Source: Macrocybe gigantea (Eukaryota > Basidiomycota > Agaricomycetes > Agaricales > Callistosporiaceae). Taken from it: a stretch of 64,000 nucleotides of DNA. The position numbers and the translations under genes are program-made. The notes under the pieces are model-generated. The model was not told the DNA's origin. It saw only the letters and a list, made by a program, of their open reading frames with translations, and searched no databases. The stretch spans positions 34,906 through 98,905 of the forward strand of contig SJRY01000100.1 in assembly GCA_011319805.1 (NCBI GenBank). Reading direction: 5' to 3'. The number at the start of each line of letters is the position of its first letter. Positions within the stretch are counted from its first letter, which is position 1. This document shows positions 35,270-46,500 of this stretch, piece by piece.

Positions 35270-36345
35270 ATTTCGGTCAGGGGTTCATTGGGCAGTTTCA
35301 TCTGATATGTCCCTTCTGTCTGCACTGGAAGCAGCAACCTTCGTGCCTCATCTGGTCGACATCCATGGCATTCGGGTCAGGCTGTCCTTGAGCATTACCA
35401 GTCACTAGTGCCAGAGTTTGCTCCTTAGGCACTGTGGTTCTCTGAGCTGGTTTCTGTGTTTGCTTGGGAGCGAATTGCTCCTTCGCACTGAATTCCTTTT
35501 GGGCCTGGCAATATTGCCAGTCCAGTTCCATCGCGTGTTTGTACCACCAGTCGATGTCCTCCTCACAGACACCTCCTAGTTCAATAATGCATTGTCTGAG
35601 TGCCTGGTCAAGTCCATGTTTAAAGATATCGATGAGAGTGATATCATTGTATTCTGTCAAGGGAGCCCAGCTTCAGAATTCAACAATATAGTCCTCGACC
35701 AGTTGTCATCACTGCAACAGTTCTTTAATCTGGATGATAGCATCGTTCCGAGTCTCCGTAGTCATAAAGAACTCATGGGCTTCTGCCTTGAAGTTTTCCC
35801 AGTCCTTGAACAGTGGAAGATGTCCAAGAGGGTCTGTCCTGACTTCTAGAGTGTTAGCCATTGCTGGCGTAATAATATGGCCATGTTTCCAGTCATCGTA
35901 GGTGGAATGATTTCTGAATTCCTGCCTATGTCCATTCAATTCCATTTTGAACTCAAGCCATTCTTGTAGCTTTGAGTCTGTCCAATTCTGTGCATGTTCA
36001 GCCTTGCCTCCCATGATCCATTGCAATGCATAGGTGATCATATCCCACTTGTTGGTAATTTCTTCTTTATCAAAGTAGACTTCCATCCATCGAAGCCAAC
36101 TTCTAATCAAGCTGGGATCCCCTTTATATAGATCCAGCAGTTCTGATTTCATTCTCTTGGGCTTCTTGCCCAAGTCCAGTTCTTCTTTGATTGCATCGAC
36201 CAAAGTCCAAGTCACATTCTGAACCTGTTCGGCCTGCTGAGGGTTGTTTCAAAGGGTGCCCCAGGCTAAGGCAATAGGATTGGCAGCGAAAAAGTGTGGT
36301 AAGGATAATGGTAATAAAAGCGAAGAGGGCAGCGATGAGCTCCAT
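35270..36345 (-). pseudogene. Element E gag
   Basis: Start ATG at 36345. The first segment is hydrophobic (MELIAALFAFITIILTTLF), like that of F. The capsid region follows (ORF 36215-35709, with EELDLGKKPKRMKSELLDLY and WLRWMEVYFDKEE), then PLTEYNDITLIDIFKHGLDQ and a CCHC knuckle CFQCRQKGHIR (about 35335-35300) in which the next arginine codon is TGA. Two TGA codons near 35708 split the frame. Known chromoviral Gags are not normally membrane-targeted by a hydrophobic N-terminus, so the start choice deserves care. Confidence 0.7.
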
Positions 36346-37033
36346 AACATGCGAGGTGAAAGGGGTTTGGTGCATGATGTGATTTGTCAAATAGTACCGT
36401 GTGGGCAGTGCACAACCGTCAACTCCCACTTCGGTTGAATCCAGAGAAAAGGTGGTGGGTGCCTGTTAAACTGCAGATGGGTCAGCTCAAATCCTCATTG
36501 CAACAGGGATGCCCCAAATGGCAGTCAAGGAAGGTTTCTTCATCAGAAGTCCCAGCGGTCTGGCGACTCCTTTCTCATTTCAGGTCAGCACACATTCCCG
36601 ATAACAATCTTCAAGAGCATGTTTGAAAAAAGGTGGTTGGTGGGTGGGGACTGTCCACACATCTGAGTCCTCCTGTCTCTCTTGCTGAGGTATGTCCAGG
36701 GTCAACACACTACCCGGTCAAATGCACGGTGGGACTCTCCGAAGATTATCCCAGCACAGCCTTTTGATATTCGGTTCAGTCAGATTCAGACTCAATGTTA
36801 CCCTTAGACCTCTCATATGTCCAAGTACTATGAACAAAGACCTCTGATAGAGACTGGAATATGGGGTTGGCACGGGGTGGGGAGTGGTGGTGGAAAGTAA
36901 AAGTGTTAGTTTTGGTAGGGGAATAGAGGTATAACAATGTAGTGGGTTCCTTTGGTCGCATGGCACTCGAGGCTGTTGGGCAATGAAGGAAGGGCGGTGG
37001 AGAGAGAGAAAGGTAGTGAAGTGTGCAAGTGCT
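36346..37033 (-). other. Element E leader, no gene seen
   Basis: About 690 bp between primer-binding site and gag. It is conserved with the F leader (26019-26702), including a CCCCACCCACCAACC block. No convincing ORF on either strand. Confidence 0.6.
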
Positions 37034-37044
37034 AGCTTCGAGCT
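37034..37044 (-). other. Self-primer binding site, element E
   Basis: In sense orientation AGCTCGAAGCT, 2 nt inside the 5' LTR border, exactly complementary to the predicted transcript start (plus-strand coordinates 37124-37134). The TATA box (TATAAATA in sense) is at 37159-37166, 32 nt before that start. Confidence 0.75.
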
Positions 37045-37046
37045 TT

Positions 37047-37456
37047 TGCTATGCAAAACTAAGTCTGCATGCAGGTCACTCTAGCTAAGAGGAGAGGCGG
37101 GGATGAGAATGCTATTACTAGCCAGCTCGAAGCTGGGTTCTACTATGTACAATTTAGGTATTTATACGTTATGACTACCAGGCACGGACCATGACTATGC
37201 TATCCTCGTATTGCATGAAACCCTCAATCCTTGTCTACATGAGTAAGGATTTGACTGCGCTCTGCATATTGTCCTGCAAGTAATGCACAATGACCCTTTA
37301 CCCTGGTTAGCGCTGACGCGACATTGTCATAGGGTTTCTTCAAAGTGTTGCATAATGTTTTATTTGTCACATTGTGGTTTGCGTCACGTGTTTGTCATGT
37401 GATTCTTGAGTCACATGCCCATCATCAAGATAACGATTAGTCCTGAAATCGTAACA
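37047..37456 (-). repeat. 5' LTR of element E
   Basis: 410 bp, same borders as the 3' LTR, with several substitutions between the two. GGGCA duplication follows at 37457. Confidence 0.92.
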
Positions 37457-37524
37457 GGGCATGACTCTAAAATCCTGAAAATATTTGTGGAACTTCCTAA
37501 TGCAAAAAATCAAAATGTGTTGGC

Positions 37525-37844
37525 TGTTACAGATGTCGCCCAAAGGACCATTCAATTTCTTATCTTATCTTTCCCATATCCCTTATCTTCCCCATCATGC
37601 TGCGCAGCACGCAGCCATCGAGTCATCCCACTTCCCTAGTCATTCTGAGTCATCTCCTTCCAGTCTTACTCATCCGCAGTCCACAGCATTGCGCAGCCCA
37701 TGGTCCGTGCTCGAGTACTGTAGTGTATATAAGGACTCCCAGATGTACCAGTAATGCTAGGCTTAATATTCCTTTTGCCATCATCTCAAGACCACTCTCG
37801 CACTTAGTCTGCCCAAGTCCTTCTGAGATTCGTCTAGCCTAACA
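37525..37844 (+). repeat. Left LTR of copy P
   Basis: 320 bp, TGTTACAG..CTAACA. It differs from the right LTR (44703-45022) at several sites although the internal arms are nearly identical. Confidence 0.9.
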
Positions 37845-38514
37845 AGATATTAAGCCTCATCAAGACTCGCTCAGACTCACACACACACCACGTCACACTT
37901 TATCAAAGACTTGATTAATATTCGATGACAAGTGGTCACCGACCCAGTGAGCACTAGCACGAGCGATGAAAGCACTTGGCTCAGAGAAGTAGACCAGACA
38001 TTGCAGTCCATGCCATTTGCAGAGACAGTCCATGCCACCTGCAGAGATACTAGCAATCCAAACAAATGAAAGAGAGAGTGCATGCCTATGCCAAGTAGCG
38101 ACGATGAAGAACAGGCATTTCTGAGAGAGTTTGCCTTCACTACCACAGACGAGCCCACTGAGATCCTCAGCGAAGGAGCAGCACAACTCATTGCAGAACT
38201 TTTCCTAGAAGGAGAATACAGGATAAGCCCAGAAGAGCTGTGGTCAGACCAGAATCTTCTTGCCGAAGAAGAGGATGAACCCATCTGCAAGAAAATAAGA
38301 GAAGAATGAACACAAGCCCGAGACTTTAGGCAACAACAGATCAAGAACTATAATCGCTGAACACAGGAGGAAGACATACTGATACAGAGAGGGCACGACA
38401 CACAGAGCATACGACAGAACCAATGAGAATGACACCAGAGTCAAGGACACATAGGAACAAAACCACCGAACCCCTTCAGAGGACCAATCCGCCGAAGCAC
38501 TGCATAAGGAGAGA
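37845..38514 (+). pseudogene. ORF0, left arm of P
   Basis: Same AUG-less frame as in 1a and 1b, with in-frame stops from CGA-to-TGA changes (e.g. near 38068 and 38307). The primer-binding site ATATTAAGCCT is at 37847-37857. Confidence 0.55.
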
Positions 38515-38525
38515 ATCGCACCACC

Positions 38526-39662
38526 ATGGTGAAAGTAAGCAACAGTGACTGGGACGAATACTATTGGTGGAGGGAGCAAAAATGATTACCAAAGACAAAC
38601 GGACCAACCGTGGCAGAGTGGGCTGATTTTGAATAAGCTTGTAGAATCACAGGAGTCGACTTAGACTACTGGAAAGAACAGAGAGAGGAGCAAAGACAGA
38701 AACAGCTCCAAGAACAACAAGCCCAAGTACAAGCACAGCAGACCCAAGAACAACAGATCCAGGAACAGGAAAGCCAAGACCAAGATAACGACGAAGAAAC
38801 TCCCCAAAGGATGATGATAGAATACAAGGGAATCATCGCTAACCCGAAATCCTTCACAGGGGATTGAACATCCTTCGATATTTGGTGGAGGAAGATGAAG
38901 CTTTACATAACCGCATATGGAGACCTCACAGATACACAGAAGATTGGAGCAGTCCTGTCTAGAATGACCAATGGACCAGGAGCCCACTAGGTGTCAAAGA
39001 AGATTGACACTACTACCAACCAAAGCACATGGGCCAACTTCATAACTGAGATAGAGACACAATTCAGCAATGTCATGTCACCATCACAAGCAGGAAGCAA
39101 ACTATTCAATATCAGACAGGGAAACTGACCCATCGACGAATTTCTGGATGAATTCATATACTTCACAGGGAAAGCAGGAATGACAGGAACAGCCCCTCAT
39201 TTCCTACTCGAGAAGAGCTTAAACCAAAGGACAGCAGAAGCCATACACTCGATCTCCACACTTCCAACAGATGGAGATGAATATATCAAGACAGTTCGAG
39301 CGATTGGATGAAACATCGATGAACACAGAAATGTGATGAGAGGAGAATTCACAAGCAATCAGCGCAAACCCGGAAACCCAAGCCAAGGAGCAGGACAGGC
39401 CATAGAAGTTGACAAAGTATGAAGCAATAACTGCTTCAACTGCAATAAACCAGGACACATCTCACGAAACTGCCCGGAACTACGAAAAGGAACAGCAAAT
39501 GTCACATGTTTCAACTGTGGCTTAAAGGGACGCTATGCACGGAACTGCAAGAAGAAGAAGAAAGGAAAATCCCAGGTCAGAGAAGTGAAAGAAGAAGAAG
39601 GAGAAGAAGACAAGGATGAAGAAAGCTCTGACAAAGAGGGTTTTGCTGAAGGGTCCGACTGA
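38526..39662 (+). pseudogene. Family-1 gag, left arm of P
   Basis: Start ATG at 38526 in the same CCACCATGG context. Several CpG-type stop codons (near 38585, 38634, 38866 and 39126) disrupt it, but few indels, so both zinc knuckles are readable (about 39430-39550). The frameshift heptamer is intact at 39638-39644; the stop is TGA instead of TAG. Confidence 0.75.
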
Positions 39663-40004
39663 GAGGTGCTAAATCACAACCCATACAACTGAAACAGACT
39701 CGCTTCGATACCAGATGTAGATCATCCCATACTCTGAAATACACCATTCCCGCCAAGCAATCTGAAGCACCAAGGAAAACCATCCAAGGGGACAAACCAC
39801 CAAAGAGGAAAGAACTCGCAGTACCAGCAAGAATACGAACGTGAAAAGGAATCACAATGATAACGCCGGAAGTCGATAGCGGAGCAGATAGGACCTGCAT
39901 CAATACTGTGATAGTAGCAAAAACAGGACTGAAGACATGACGAATCAAGAAGATTCCCATCATAAATGCGGACGGATCACCCAACCACCAGAAAACAGCA
40001 GATC

Positions 40005-42909
40005 GTCCTGTAGGTTGTTCGTGAAGCTTCTGAGGAAGGCTTCCATCTCCTAATGGGATCGCTCTGCCTGTCCATCTGTCTGTGGATGATAGGCCGTTGA
40101 TAGGTTTTGCTTTGTTCCAAGCAGTTTTAGAAGCGCTGTCATGAATCGCGCTGCAAATTGGGGTCCTCGGTTGCTGATGATCTTTCATAGAATTCCATGA
40201 AGTCGCCACACATTGTCTCGGTATAGTTATGCAAGGCCTTCTGCTGTGAGTTCAGTGTTTGTGGGAATCAGATGGATCATCTTGGTCAGGCGGTCTGTGA
40301 CTGCGGCGATGGCGTTAAAGCCGTTCGAGTTGGGTAGCAGTCCTATAAGATCTACTCCGATATCTTCCCATGGTTGTTGTGGAATCTCATGCGGGTGTAG
40401 TTGCACATGTTTCTTTTGTCAGATGATTTTGTTTCTTTAACATGTTTTGCATCCATTAACATATTTTTTGATGTCCGTTAGCATTGATGGCCACCAGTAG
40501 GTGCAGTTTATGAGTTCGTGCATACGATATTGTCCTGGATGCCCTCCAATGGGAGTGTCATGGTGTTCAAACATGATGTCTTCCTTTAGTTTGTTGTCTG
40601 GGGGGATGTAGATTTTCCCTCCTGCATATATGATGTGGTCTTCCTCTGTGAACCAGTGCAGTTTTTCCTTCAGTCCTGTTGTTATGATCATTTCTCTTTG
40701 TGTGCATTGTCAAATTTGTTCTATCCTTGGGGATTCGATCATCATGATTCCCCTTGTCTGTATTGTTTCATTATTTTCTGCTCCCCTTTTTGTAGGTGTT
40801 CATCCTCGAACATCATAAATTTGAAGTCTTGTTCATTATTCTCTTCCAGATGTCGGATGAATGTAGCTTCTTTGATCATTTGTATGTCATCCTTTTCTGC
40901 TAGGTTTTCTTCATATCCTGCCATTCGTGATAAAACGTCTGCTTTTCTGTTCGCTTTTCCTAGTATGTGTCGTAGTTCATAGTCATATTCCTGTAATTTC
41001 AGGTACCAGCTGATCTGTCTTAAATTGAGTCATTGTGGCTTTCAGAAGTATGATAGGTTTTTGTGATCTGTCAATATTTCAAACTTCTCTTGAGCTTCGA
41101 GGAGGTATTGTCTCCATGTCTTTAGTGCGACCATTATCACAAGAAGTTCCTTGTTGTAGATTTCATAGTTTTGCTCCACTGGGGTCATGCATCTTGAAAT
41201 GAATGCAATTGGGTGCCATAGTCCTTTCTGCTGTTGTGATAGTACTGCTCCAATGGCATATCCTGAGGTGTCTGTTTCAACTCAGAATTTTCCTTCTGTT
41301 TGTGGTAGTGCTAGAATGGGTGCTGAGGTTATATGTCGAATCAGCTCTTTGAAAGCATCCTGTTGCTTGTCTGTCCACTGGAATGTTTTGTTTCCAGTCA
41401 ACTCCATCAGGGGCTTAGCGACCTTTGCATACCCCTTGATGAATTGTCAGTAGAAGTTTGTGAATCCCAAGAACTTTTGTAGTTCTTTCTCCATCTTTGG
41501 TGTTGGCCAAGATTGTACAGCTGTGATCTTCTCTGGTTCCATTTCTACCTTCCCTTCTCCTACGATGTATCCTAGTACTGGGACTTTTGATGATTCCCAG
41601 ATGCATTTTGGTCCTTTGATGAACAAGTCATTCTTGTTCAGTATTTCCATGACCTCTATGGTGTTCTTTTGGAGTTCCTCTCATGTTCATCCAATGATTA
41701 TGATGTTGTCCATATAGATTATGCATACTCTTCTTCATATTTGGTCTTGGAAGAGGCTTGCCATCATTCAGCTAAAAGTGCCTGGTGCATTGCACTGCCC
41801 AAAGTACATGACTGTCGGTTCGAAGAGCCCTCTTGCTGTTAGGAAGGCTGCCTTCCATTCATCCCCTTTCCAGATGCGCACATTATTGTATCCCCAGATG
41901 ATATCGATCTTGCTAAAGTACTTTGCTCCTTGTAGTATGTCAAGGAGCTCGCTGATGTGTGGTAGTGGGAACTTGTCTTTGACCGTATATTTGTTTATCT
42001 CCCAGTAGTCTTGGATGAGTCATTTGCTTCCATCCTTCTTGTTGCGAAAGAAGCAGGGTACTGCATAAGGCGATTTCGATGGGCATATTTTTCCTGTTCA
42101 TAATCCTTCTTTGATAAAGGCATCTAGTTCCTCTAGTTCCTTCTGCGTCATTAGATAGACCTTGCTTAGTATCATTTTGGGTGCATCTTTCATTAAGTTT
42201 ATTTCATGGTCCCATTCTTTGTAATCTGGTAAGTGATCAAAGTTCTTCTCCTTGAAGAGGTGTTTGAATCTGATTAGATATGGGGGTATCTGGGTTCCTG
42301 TCTTGTCGCTGGCTGTGGTTTTCGCTGATTCGGCCACCTTCTGTATCTTAATCGTCTGGTGGTTTATTTTGCACGTTTTAGGGCATCTGTCGAAGACAAC
42401 TTCTCCTGTCCTCCATTTGATTGTTGGGTTGTGGTAGACAAGCCAATCATGTCCTAGTAGCATGTCCGTTTTTCTGATGTCGAGTACAATGGCTTCCATG
42501 TGCTCTTTGTGTCCTTTAATGTCAATGTGGACCTCCGCTACTCGGTCTGCTGTTTTCTGGTGGTTGGGTGATCCATCCGCATTTATGATGGGAATCTTCT
42601 TGATTCGTCATGTCTTCAGTCCTGTTTTTGCTACTATCACAGTATTGATGCAGGTCCTATCTGCTCCGCTATCGACTTCCGGCGTTATCGTTGTGATTCC
42701 TTTTCACGTTCGTATTCTTGCTGGTACTGCGAGTTCTTTCCTCTTTGGTGGTTTGTCCCTTGGATGGTTTTCCTTGGTGCTTCAGATTGCTTGGCGGGAA
42801 TGGTGTATTTCAGAGTATGGGATGATCTACATCTGGTATCGAAGCGAGTCTGTTTCAGTTGTATGGGTTGTGATTTAGCACCTCTCAGTCGGACCCTTCA
42901 GCAAAACCC
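40005..42909 (-). pseudogene. Family-1 pol, truncated, copy P
   Basis: Minus-strand pol starting at the frameshift heptamer (42909-42903). It holds the protease (about 42690), RT (YMDN/YMDD region near 41710, damaged), RNase H (about 41300-40960), the integrase HHCC finger (about 40570-40440) and the integrase core. It ends at about 40005, soon after the catalytic glutamate region, at codons equal to position about 50520 of copy 1b. Numerous TGA codons. There is no chromodomain. Confidence 0.75.
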
Positions 42910-44021
42910 TCTTTGTCAGAGCTTTCTTCATCCTTGTCTTCTTCTCCTTCTTCTTCTTTCACTTCTCTGACCTGGGATTTTCCTTTCTTCTTCTTCTTGC
43001 AGTTCCGTGCATAGCGTCCCTTTAAGCCACAGTTGAAACATGTGACATTTGCTGTTCCTTTTCGTAGTTCCGGGCAGTTTCGTGAGATGTGTCCTGGTTT
43101 ATTGCAGTTGAAGCAGTTATTGCTTCATACTTTGTCAACTTCTATGGCCTGTCCTGCTCCTTGGCTTGGGTTTCCGGGTTTGCGCTGATTGCTTGTGAAT
43201 TCTCCTCTCATCACATTTCTGTGTTCATCGATGTTTCATCCAATCGCTCGAACTGTCTTGATATATTCATCTCCATCTGTTGGAAGTGTGGAGATCGAGT
43301 GTATGGCTTCTGCTGTCCTTTGGTTTAAGCTCTTCTCGAGTAGGAAATGAGGGGCTGTTCCTGTCATTCCTGCTTTCCCTGTGAAGTATATGAATTCATC
43401 CAGAAATTCGTCGATGGGTCAGTTTCCCTGTCTGATATTGAATAGTTTGCTTCCTGCTTGTGATGGTGACATGACATTGCTGAATTGTGTCTCTATCTCA
43501 GTTATGAAGTTGGCCCATGTGCTTTGGTTGGTAGTAGTGTCAATCTTCTTTGACACCTAGTGGGCTCCTGGTCCATTGGTCATTCTAGACAGGACTGCTC
43601 CAATCTTCTGTGTATCTGTGAGGTCTCCATATGCGGTTATGTAAAGCTTCATCTTCCTCCACCAAATATCGAAGGATGTTCAATCCCCTGTGAAGGATTT
43701 CGGGTTAGCGATGATTCCCTTGTATTCTATCATCATCCTTTGGGGAGTTTCTTCGTCGTTATCTTGGTCTTGGCTTTCCTGTTCCTGGATCTGTTGTTCT
43801 TGGGTCTGCTGTGCTTGTACTTGGGCTTGTTGTTCTTGGAGCTGTTTCTGTCTTTGCTCCTCTCTCTGTTCTTTCCAGTAGTCTAAGTCGACTCCTGTGA
43901 TTCTACAAGCTTATTCAAAATCAGCCCACTCTGCCACGGTTGGTCCGTTTGTCTTTGGTAATCATTTTTGCTCCCTCCACCAATAGTATTCGTCCCAGTC
44001 ACTGTTGCTTACTTTCACCAT
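42885..44021 (-). pseudogene. Family-1 gag, right arm of P
   Basis: Mirror image of the left-arm gag, with the same stops at the same places. Start ATG at 44021. The only length difference noticed between arms is a one-base run difference near 42763 (GGGACA against GGGGACA). Confidence 0.75.
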
Positions 44022-44702
44022 GGTGGTGCGATTCTCTCCTTATGCAGTGCTTCGGCGGATTGGTCCTCTGAAGGGGTTCGGTGGTTTTGTTCCTATGTGT
44101 CCTTGACTCTGGTGTCATTCTCATTGGTTCTGTCGTATGCTCTGTGTGTCGTGCCCTCTCTGTATCAGTATGTCTTCCTCCTGTGTTCAGCGATTATAGT
44201 TCTTGATCTGTTGTTGCCTAAAGTCTCGGGCTTGTGTTCATTCTTCTCTTATTTTCTTGCAGATGGGTTCATCCTCTTCTTCGGCAAGAAGATTCTGGTC
44301 TGACCACAGCTCTTCTGGGCTTATCCTGTATTCTCCTTCTAGGAAAAGTTCTGCAATGAGTTGTGCTGCTCCTTCGCTGAGGATCTCAGTGGGCTCGTCT
44401 GTGGTAGTGAAGGCAAACTCTCTCAGAAATGCCTGTTCTTCATCGTCGCTACTTGGCATAGGCATGCACTCTCTCTTTCATTTGTTTGGATTGCTAGTAT
44501 CTCTGCAGGTGGCATGGACTGTCTCTGCAAATGGCATGGACTGCAATGTCTGGTCTACTTCTCTGAGCCAAGTGCTTTCATCGCTCGTGCTAGTGCTCAC
44601 TGGGTCGGTGACCACTTGTCATCGAATATTAATCAAGTCTTTGATAAAGTGTGACGTGGTGTGTGTGTGAGTCTGAGCGAGTCTTGATGAGGCTTAATAT
44701 CT

Positions 44703-45022
44703 TGTTAGGCTAGACGAATCTCAAAAGGACTTGGGCAGACTAAGTGCGAGAGTGGTCTTGGGATGATGGCAAAAGGAATATTAAGCCTAGCATTACTGGT
44801 ACATCTGGGAGTCCTTATATACACTACAGTACTCGAGCACGGACCATGGGCTGTGCAATGCTGTGGACTGTGGATGAGTAAGACTGGAAGGAGATGACTC
44901 AGAATGACTAGGGAAGTGGGATGACTCGATGGCTGCGCGCTGCGCAGCATGATGGGGGAGATAAGGGATGTGGGAAAGATAAGATAGGAAAATGAATGGT
45001 CCTTTGAGCGACATCTGTAACA
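44703..45022 (-). repeat. Right LTR of copy P
   Basis: 320-bp minus-oriented LTR forming the outer end of P. It abuts a 49-bp piece of a plus-oriented family-1 LTR. Confidence 0.9.
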
Positions 45023-45071
45023 CTCTTGCACTTAGTCTGCCTGAGTCCTTTAAGATTCGTCTAGCCTAACA
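45023..45071 (+). repeat. 49-bp 3' end of a family-1 LTR
   Basis: Begins at CTCTTGCACTTAG and ends CTAACA at 45071, where element D pol sequence starts. It is the remnant of an earlier family-1 insertion into D that was later hit by the P LTR. Confidence 0.85.
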
Positions 45072-45502
45072 ATGCCCTGAAGAGTGTCAGTGGATTGTCC
45101 AAAAAGGAAACCCCGAAGACGACGACACCTCTATCGAGACAAATGAGGTAGACTTCGAACATGGAGAAAAACTCTTGATGATCGACATAAACCAAGAGTT
45201 TCATCTAAGGGCTTTCCAAATGACAGCTTCCAAACTGGCTGAAGCGACAGCAAAGGCGACAAAGGCTAAAACCTTTGAAGAAATCATACTGGAAGAATAC
45301 CACTGTTTCAAAGATTCAGTGTTTGGAAAAGAGTCGTTTGATGAACTACCACCATGATGACCTTGGGACCATGCGATCGAACTTATCCCAGGAGCTAAAC
45401 TCCAGGATTGCAAGGTCTATCCCCTGATGCTAGATGAACAGAAACAGTTGGATGCCTTCTTAGATGAAAATCTAAACACTGGACGAATCAGACCGTCGAA
45501 GT
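45072..45502 (+). pseudogene. Element D pol linker and RT start
   Basis: Homologous to 34490-34060 of E: begins in the block ECQWIV, continues through FHLRAFQMTASKLAEA (about 45198-45245), has a TGATGA at 45355-45360 and ends in GRIRPSK just before the family-1 insertion. The frame resumes at 52017. Confidence 0.72.
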
Positions 45503-45822
45503 TGTTACAGACGCCGCCCAAAGGACTATTCATTTTCTTATCTTATCTTTCCCACATCCCTTATCTCCCCCATCATGCTGCGCAGCGCGCAGCCATCGAG
45601 TCATCTCACTTCCCTAGTCATCCTGAGTCATCTCCTTCCAGTCTTACTCATCCGCAGTCCACAGCATTGCGCAGCCCATGGTCCGTGCTCGAGTACTGTA
45701 GTGTATATAAGGACTCCCAGATGTACCAGTAACGCTAGGCTTAATATTCCTTTTGCCATCATCTCAAGACCACTCTCGCACTTAGTCTGCCCGAGTCCTT
45801 CTGAGATTCGTCTAGCCTAACA
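45503..45822 (+). repeat. 5' LTR of copy 1b
   Basis: 320 bp. TGAGTCA at 45624-45630, TATATAA at 45704-45710, predicted R start AGGCTTAATAT at 45737-45747. Confidence 0.95.
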
Positions 45823-45824
45823 AG

Positions 45825-45835
45825 ATATTAAGCCT
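45825..45835 (+). other. Self-primer binding site, copy 1b
   Basis: ATATTAAGCCT, 2 nt after the LTR, exact complement of 45737-45747. Confidence 0.8.
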
Positions 45836-46482
45836 CGTCGAGACTCGCTCAGACTCACACACACACCACGTCACGCTTTATCAAAGACTTGATCAACATT
45901 CGACGACAAGCGGTCGCCGACCCAGCGAGCACTAGCACGAGCGACGAGAGCACTTGGCTCAGAGAAGTAGACCAGACATTGCAGTCCACGCCATTCGCAG
46001 AGACAGTCCACGCCACCGCAGAGACACTAGCAATCCAAACAAACGAAAGAGAGAGCGCACACCTACACCAAGTAGCGACGACGAAGAACAGGCATTTCTG
46101 AGAGAGTTTGCCTTCACCACCACAGACGAGCCCGCTGAATCCTCAGCGAAGGAGCAGCACAACTCATTGCAGAACTCTTCCTAGAGGAGAATACGGGATA
46201 AGCCCAGAAGAGCTGTGGTCAGACCAGAATCTTCTTGCCGAAGAAGAGGACGAACCCATCCGCAAGAAAACGAGAGAAGAACGAACACAAGCCCGAGATT
46301 TTAGGCGACAACAGATCGAGAACTATAATCGCCGAACACAGGAGGAAGACATACTGATACAGAGAGGGCACGACGCACAGAGCGTACGACAGAACCAACG
46401 AGAACGACACCAGAGTCAAGGACACACAGGAACGAAACCACCGAATCCCTTCAGAGGACCAATCCGCCGAAGCACTGCATAA
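45832..46482 (+). CDS. ORF0 of copy 1b, open frame without AUG
   Basis: Open frame in the gag leader. Three single-base deletions (near 46015, 46138 and 46186) together restore the frame, so the undamaged ancestor read straight through. I found no ATG in any frame between 45823 and 46500, about 680 bases where roughly 7-10 would be expected by chance. The predicted product is the same basic/acidic protein as in 1a. The stop TAA (46480-46482) is 18 nt before the gag start position. No known family. Confidence 0.45.
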
Positions 46483-46500
46483 GGAGAGAATCGCACCACC

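Larger units (their letters stand above)
29187..37456 (-). mobile_element. Family-2 chromovirus E (full length, minus strand)
   Basis: LTR retrotransposon of 8.27 kb with 410-bp LTRs (29187-29596 and 37047-37456) flanked by a perfect 5-bp duplication GGGCA (29182-29186 and 37457-37461). Order on the minus strand: self-primer site, long leader, gag with CCHC knuckle, protease, RT, RNase H, integrase, chromodomain, polypurine tract. RT is interrupted by about 1.4 kb of foreign sequence (about 32496-33912) containing an HNH-like gene fragment and two solo LTRs. Many TGA codons replace arginine CGA. Confidence 0.92.
37525..45022. mobile_element. Family-1 copy P, folded into an inverted repeat
   Basis: Plus-oriented LTR, ORF0 and gag (37525-40004), joined at about 40004 to a minus-oriented copy reading integrase (truncated), RNase H, RT, protease, gag, ORF0 and LTR (45022 down to 40005). 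The 2.16-kb arms (37845-40004 and 42543-44702) mirror each other with a constant coordinate sum of 82547 over at least 1.8 kb, so almost without indels. They share the same CpG decay. The integrase C-terminus, chromodomain, ORF3 and 3' LTR are absent. The bases flanking the LTRs (TTGGC and CTCTT) are not a duplication. Confidence 0.85.

Noticed and set aside
37525..45022. Fold-back (MITE or Foldback-type) DNA transposon
   Set aside because: The arms are ORF0 and gag of a known retroelement in this window, and no flanking target duplication was found.
37520..45027. TTGGC and CTCTT as a target duplication of copy P
   Set aside because: The two 5-mers do not match.
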